From Siphonodentalium dalli (lineage: Eukaryota; Mollusca; Scaphopoda; Gadilida; Siphonodentaliidae), in assembly GCA_032622095.1 (NCBI GenBank), contig CP136063.1, positions 147,243,379-147,307,378 of the forward strand: a stretch of DNA of 64,000 bases. Direction: 5' to 3'. Shown here one piece after another: positions 59,436 through 64,000 of this stretch. Every line of letters begins with the position of its first letter. The stretch's first letter is position 1. The notes under the pieces were generated by a model. It worked only from the letters and a program-made list of their open reading frames with translations, did no database searches and was not told where the DNA came from. The translations under genes were made by a program, and so were the position numbers.

Positions 59436-60756
59436 AATAAATGAGTATGTGAACGGTATGTGAATGAGGGAGATAAACTATGAAAACATCATCATCTTTC
59501 CGCTGCGCTTTGACACCAACTGTAGGGACACTGCTATAAAACACCAAATTTCAGCACAGCGACTTTATTCTGATTGCCTCAGCGAATGACGTCTTTTTAT
59601 GACTGTTCAAACAACCCACAAGAAAATATTGATAAAACGCTACATTTCTGATAAAATTTGATGTCTTTCAATTTTGGGCGAGATAACCTCACACACGAGT
59701 TATGGGACTACACTGTTCCCGAACGGAAATAAGCACAGTGCTTCTGATGACATTGCCTGAGATCTTGGCAGCGAGAAAGCACGTAATAATACAACCACAT
59801 AAATGCAATCTTTATCTCCTCTGCTAGAATAAAATCACTGATTCAGTCACAGGCTTAGTTAGACATTCTTTAAGAGACAAAAAAAGATTACAGAAATGGC
59901 TTGTCAGCTGATCAGAGAAGGAAATTCCAGGAATGACACAAAGTTCAAATAAATTTTCCTGTGACTTATCTCTTTTATTGATTACGTGGCTCAACTTGCA
60001 CTGTCACGTCACTTCAAGTTGTCTTCATAGAACCAGTGTCATGGTAAGGAATTATGCCGTCACTAATTTCCATGTTTTCGAAATTAAGGATAACGACGAC
60101 TGCATCGTGCAAGGCGTTGGACAAAACGATTATATTATCTGGGAGGGTGTTATTGCCAACTCAAATTGCATTTCGTACTGCGTGCATTAGTTTAACGTGA
60201 CATCACGACAACTGTGCAATCTCGCTTCCTCTTTATTGTGCTTTTTGTGACTTCCAAATGGGTACAGCTAAAAGCAGAAATAATTTATCTAACTCATGAG
60301 AGTATTGTCCTATCATTTTGAATACATGAATAATGAAATTATAAATACAAATCAACAACTTACTCGAAACATATAGTCTGTGAACATATGCTATTGTAGA
60401 ACTAATTAATTATTCCAGTTTCAATACCATTTTTTTTTTTATATTTCTGTGCAATACCAACTGCCTTATAGCTTTTCCTTATTTCAGATTATGATTCAAG
60501 GATTCCAGATTTGGGCATGCATGTACATATTTTTCAAGCTTGGGAATCAAAGCACATTTTGCATCCCCAGATAGAACGCAAGTTATATATATATGTACAC
60601 TTTCTGACTTGCTGCTTCCCAGAGATTACAAAAATCTAATGTAACCCATGACAGTGTGGATACCACAGAACCTATTTTACAAGAGCTCGATAGTAATAGG
60701 TTATAACCATATCTACACTCTACACAATTGACCATGCTAAACAAAAATACAGAATT
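59436..60756. other. Non-coding stretch, nothing recognised
   Basis: No gene or shared repeat recognised. An 85-aa frame at 59933-60190 has no recognisable motif. Confidence 0.45.
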
Positions 60757-60940
60757 TTAACCATTTCATTAATGATTAATCATGATGAGTAGTTCTGTAG
60801 GAAATGTTCAAATAATAAGCTCAACAAACGGTAATATAGCATTATAGGCCATTTGCTGAACTAATTTTCTGAATATTTCCCACATATGAATTGAAATTCT
60901 TCTGCAGTTTGTTTGTCTGTTGTCTGCTTGAGGCAGGAGG
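60757..60940. mobile_element. MITE family D, right end lost
   Basis: It starts at TTAA (60757-60760) with 'ccatttcattaatga' and continues 'gatgagtagttctgtaggaa' + 'atgttcaaataataagctca'. It then has 'tgaactaattttctgaatat' and 'gtttgtctgttgtctgctt', after which similarity stops. Confidence 0.7.
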
Positions 60941-61464
60941 ATCTATGAGACAGTATGGCACCCAAATATGCAGGACGATCAAAGGAAAAATTAGCACAGA
61001 GAGCCATGCTACAAATGAATAATTCATGAGGGAGCCAGTCATCTGTGACTTCTTGGTCTCTGTATTACAAGAAACATTTTATCAAAGTGACAAGATGACA
61101 ATGTTTTATTTATTACAAATTCACTAACGACATTCTTGGCGACAACAAATTAATGAAATCATTCGTCGATATCTTTGTCAATACAATTCTTACATAAATC
61201 ACATGACTCAAGAAGATATGAAACGAAAGAGAAATATTCGCTTTTCTGGTGATGGGCACTAGGGATCAAAGGAATTTCAATATATGCCATCACTTCTCTA
61301 TGAAAAGTAGCCTCTATGTGTCGTGCTCCAAGCTATTTTTCATCCTGTTGGTTGAATAGATTTCTGGGCTCAATAATTTGGGAAATATATCATTTGACAC
61401 ATACTCAAACAAAATGTCACAAAACGAGAATACCAACATAATGGTAATGGATAAAACACAAATC

Positions 61465-61695
61465 CAAAGATATTAAGGAACGCCTTGCGACTAGAGTATG
61501 GAGAGATGGATACAAAATAAAATCCAAATATATTAAGGAACACCCTTCACTACAATATGGAGGGATGGATACAAAAACACAAAGATATTAAGGAAAGCCC
61601 TGCACTACAGCCCGGAGGGATGGATTCAAAAACAAAAACACAAAGATATTAAGGAACGCCCTGCACTACAGTATGGAGGGATGGATACAAAAACA
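61465..61695. repeat. ~60-bp tandem repeat, four units plus one distant unit
   Basis: The unit 'atattaaggaacgccctgca' + 'ctacagtatggagggatgg' + 'atacaaaaacaaa' starts at about 61465, 61526, 61577 and 61639. A fifth copy lies at 62789-62845, on the other side of the TIR element at 61717-62782, as if that element had inserted into the array. Confidence 0.85.
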
Positions 61696-61716
61696 ATAAA
61701 AGGTCAGCAGACCACA

Positions 61717-62782
61717 GTGTCCCCCGACAACATGGCAAGTCGATGCCGCTTTGTTAAAGAAATTAAAAAAAATGTTGAAATTTTCTAAGTCGAAAAGGGT
61801 TAATAACTCCATAAACAAAATATTAGCTATATAGATGTTGCAAATCACCAACATGTTAGGAACAATATCCCAAAGTTTCAAATCTCTACATTTAAAACTG
61901 TAGGAGGAGTTGATTACACCATGAAGGTACCCAATCTCATCCAAAAGGCAAAAATGTTCCAAATTTTCTAAGTCGAAAACCCCCCAAAAATATGGAAAAT
62001 ATTATATTTTTTATTAGCTATATAGATGTTGCAAATCACCAACATGTTAGGAACAATATCCCAGAGTTTCAAATCTCTACATTTAAAACTGTAGGAGGAT
62101 TTGATTACACCATGAAGGTACCCAATCTCATCCAAAAGGCAAAAATGTTCCAAATTTTCTAAGTCGAAAACCCCCCAAAAACATGGAAAAAATTATATTT
62201 TTTATTAGCTATATAGATGTTGCAAATCACCAACATGTTAGGAACAATATCCCAGAGTTTCAAATCTCTACATTTAAAACTGTAGGAGGAGTTGATTACA
62301 CCATGAAGGTACCCAATCTCATCCAAAAGGCAAAAATGTTCCAAATTTTCTAAGTCGAAAACCCCCCCAAAAACATGGAAAAAATTATATTTTTTATTAG
62401 CTATATAGATGTTGCAAATCACCAACATGTTAGGAACAATATCCCAGAGTTTCAAATCTCTACATTTAAAACTGTAGGAGGATTTGATTACACCATGAAG
62501 GTACCCAATCTCATCCAAAAGGCAAAAATGTTCCAAATTTTCTAAGTCGAAAACCCCCCAACAACATGGAAAAAATTATATTTTTTATTAGCTATACAGA
62601 TGTTGCAAATCACCAACATGTTAGGAACAATATCCCAGAGTTTCAAATCTCTACATTTAAAACTGTAGGAGGAGTTGATTACACCATGAAGGTACCCAAT
62701 CTCGGACGCATGGACGGTACGACACACAGACGGACGCACAAGGGTCATTTCTATAGTCCTCCGACGGAAACGTTGGGGGACA
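61717..62782. mobile_element. Short-TIR element with five tandem ~190-bp internal units
   Basis: The outer ends TGTCCCCCGAC and GTTGGGGGACA are near-complementary. Inside, 'aaattttctaagtcgaaaa' begins units at 61778, 61961, 62152, 62343 and 62534 (steps 183, 191, 191, 191). The first unit is divergent at its start and the last is cut short at about 62703. Units 2-5 differ at only a handful of positions, mainly in the run of C's and in 'gagttg'/'gatttg'. A non-repeated segment with 'ggacgcatggacgg' and 'cacacagacggacgcac' follows to the right end. A minus-strand open frame in each unit is a by-product: the 191-bp period does not keep frame. Confidence 0.85.
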
Positions 62783-62845
62783 AACATCCAAATATATTAA
62801 GGAACGCCCTGCACTACAGTACGGAGGGATGGATACAAAAACAAA

Positions 62846-63399
62846 AATCCTGAAGATCAGGTATATTATTTGCCAAAAAGGTGTAATAAAGTGGTTTTAC
62901 GTTTATTTCTGAATCAGCCAAGTGTAATTCGCAGTGAAATCTCTTAGTAGAAATGAAATTTTCCTTCATTGAATTTGCGAGTGCTAACAAGTGAGTTCTT
63001 CCTCTTGGCATCCTAAGAAGTCCGAAGGTTTCCACAAGATTTCAGTTCTAAAAATAGCCCCTTCACTATCCCAGAAATGTGATAAGAAATCCAAAATAAA
63101 ATTTATATTAATTGATATCTGCTTATCTGGACAGATTTCCTCGATTCATATCTATTATTTTATAGCCCAGAATCAATATAAACTTGCTGGGAAGAGATAC
63201 ACTATCCAGAACACTCAATTTGATGAATAATTTTATTAGCATCCAAAAACATATGAACCAATGAATTCAGACTGCAAATTCTATCAAAGATTTGCAAACT
63301 ACTGCGCAAACTGTAATATGATCTAATTTATAGAATGAGGGAATTAATTAGTGTGTAAAATTCTGCTTGAACAAGAGTTTGGGGACGTTTCACTCTAAA
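62846..63399. other. Non-coding stretch, nothing recognised
   Basis: AT-rich spacer. No gene or shared repeat seen. Confidence 0.45.
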
Positions 63400-63521
63400 A
63401 TTATCCCTTTGATTACTGAATGGATTCTCCATCTCTGCTGTAAAAGTATATAATTGAATGGTCTACTCTCTATTTGTAGGGATGTTCTGATACAATAAGA
63501 GACATCAGGCAGAGAAACACT
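63400..63521. mobile_element. Fragment of MITE family D abutting a family C element
   Basis: 'ccctttgattactgaatgga' + 'ttctccatctctgctgtaaa' + 'ttgaatggtctactc' + 'gggatgttctgata' matches part of the 55610 and 5595 copies. It ends exactly where the TTAA of the next element (63522) begins. Confidence 0.6.
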
Positions 63522-63794
63522 TTAACCATTTCATCAAATTTCGTGATGAGAGCTGTGTTGGTGCAGCATTAGAATTCCTGTGCCAGTGCATTCTCTTATA
63601 TGTGCGAGTCTCCCTTACGGAGCGTCACATATATAAAAGAATACACTGGCTTACAAGGTCAAGGTAAATATTGTTAGGAAAACATATTCTCTTATATATG
63701 CGAGGCTCCCTATGGGAGACTCGCATATACAAGATAATGCATTGGCACAGGGTTGTCGCAAAATTTCAGGAAGCTCCAGTCATGGAAGGGTTAA
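63522..63794. mobile_element. TTAA-bounded MITE family C
   Basis: It starts TTAA-CCATTTCATC and has 'tggtgcagcattagaattcc', two core palindromes and the linker 'aatattgttagg'. It ends 'agctccagtcatggaaggg'-TTAA, 273 bp. The left terminal repeat carries a ~10-bp insertion relative to other copies. Confidence 0.85.
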
Positions 63795-64000
63795 GTATTC
63801 ATATGCAGGTATGTTCAGCTACTAATTTTGTCAATCGTTATAAAGGCTGTTCTTCAAACTTATTAGCCTTGTATCCCTTAAAATGAATCAATGGGAATCA
63901 AGTAACTTGTCATTTGCAAGTATTTAGTTATCAAAGGATTAACATGTATTACTAGCCCAATGTCCATCTACAAATATAACTTACAAGTAACATGAACACA

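Noticed and set aside
61666-62787. Repeated minus-strand ORFs containing LLDEIGYLHGV
   Set aside because: They are translations of the tandem ~190-bp unit. The period is not a multiple of three, each frame ends at the unit edge, and there is no recognisable protein family.

Overview
This window is eukaryotic nuclear DNA, most likely from a marine invertebrate (a lophotrochozoan such as a mollusc, annelid or brachiopod is my best guess, but the taxon is an inference). It is AT-rich, gene-poor and full of palindromic non-autonomous transposons. The only protein-coding gene I can support is a basonuclin (BNC1/BNC2-type) C2H2 zinc-finger transcription factor on the minus strand. Two of its exons are present: a 239-bp exon (35753..35515) for the conserved N-terminal block, and a large terminal exon (11394..8950) of 814 codons with three pairs of zinc fingers. 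They are joined in phase 0 across a 24,120-bp GT-AG intron. The 5' end of the gene is not visible; it is either beyond the right edge or in an exon I could not recognise.

Layout: 1-8.8 kb is the 3' flank (possible 3' UTR near 8.8 kb), with palindromic MITEs and an AT microsatellite. 8.95-11.39 kb is the terminal exon. 11.4-35.5 kb is the large intron. It holds a 55-bp minisatellite, several TTAA-bounded piggyBac-like MITEs, a 5'-truncated non-LTR retrotransposon inserted inside one of those MITEs, and further retroelement tails. 35.5-35.75 kb is the upstream exon. 35.75-64 kb has no recognisable coding exon and is either further intron or 5' flank. It contains two copies of a 5S-rRNA-derived SINE, two long inverted-repeat elements, a visibly CpG-richer and repeat-poorer block at roughly 44.4-54.2 kb, and a dense transposon cluster at 55.6-63.8 kb. 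That cluster includes a short-TIR element whose interior has expanded into five tandem 183-191-bp units.

The most striking feature is the modular set of TTAA-bounded elements. At least five different terminal inverted repeats, all starting with the pattern C-C/T-C-T-T inside a TTAA, occur here. Three of them enclose the same self-complementary core module, which has its own inverted ends (CCCTGTGCCA...). A second theme is palindromes that share a core but have outer arms made of locus-specific sequence. No transposase gene, tRNA gene, CRISPR array or complete retroelement was found. All repeat boundaries were read by eye and are good to a few bases where a TTAA or TA defines the edge, and otherwise to some tens of bases.
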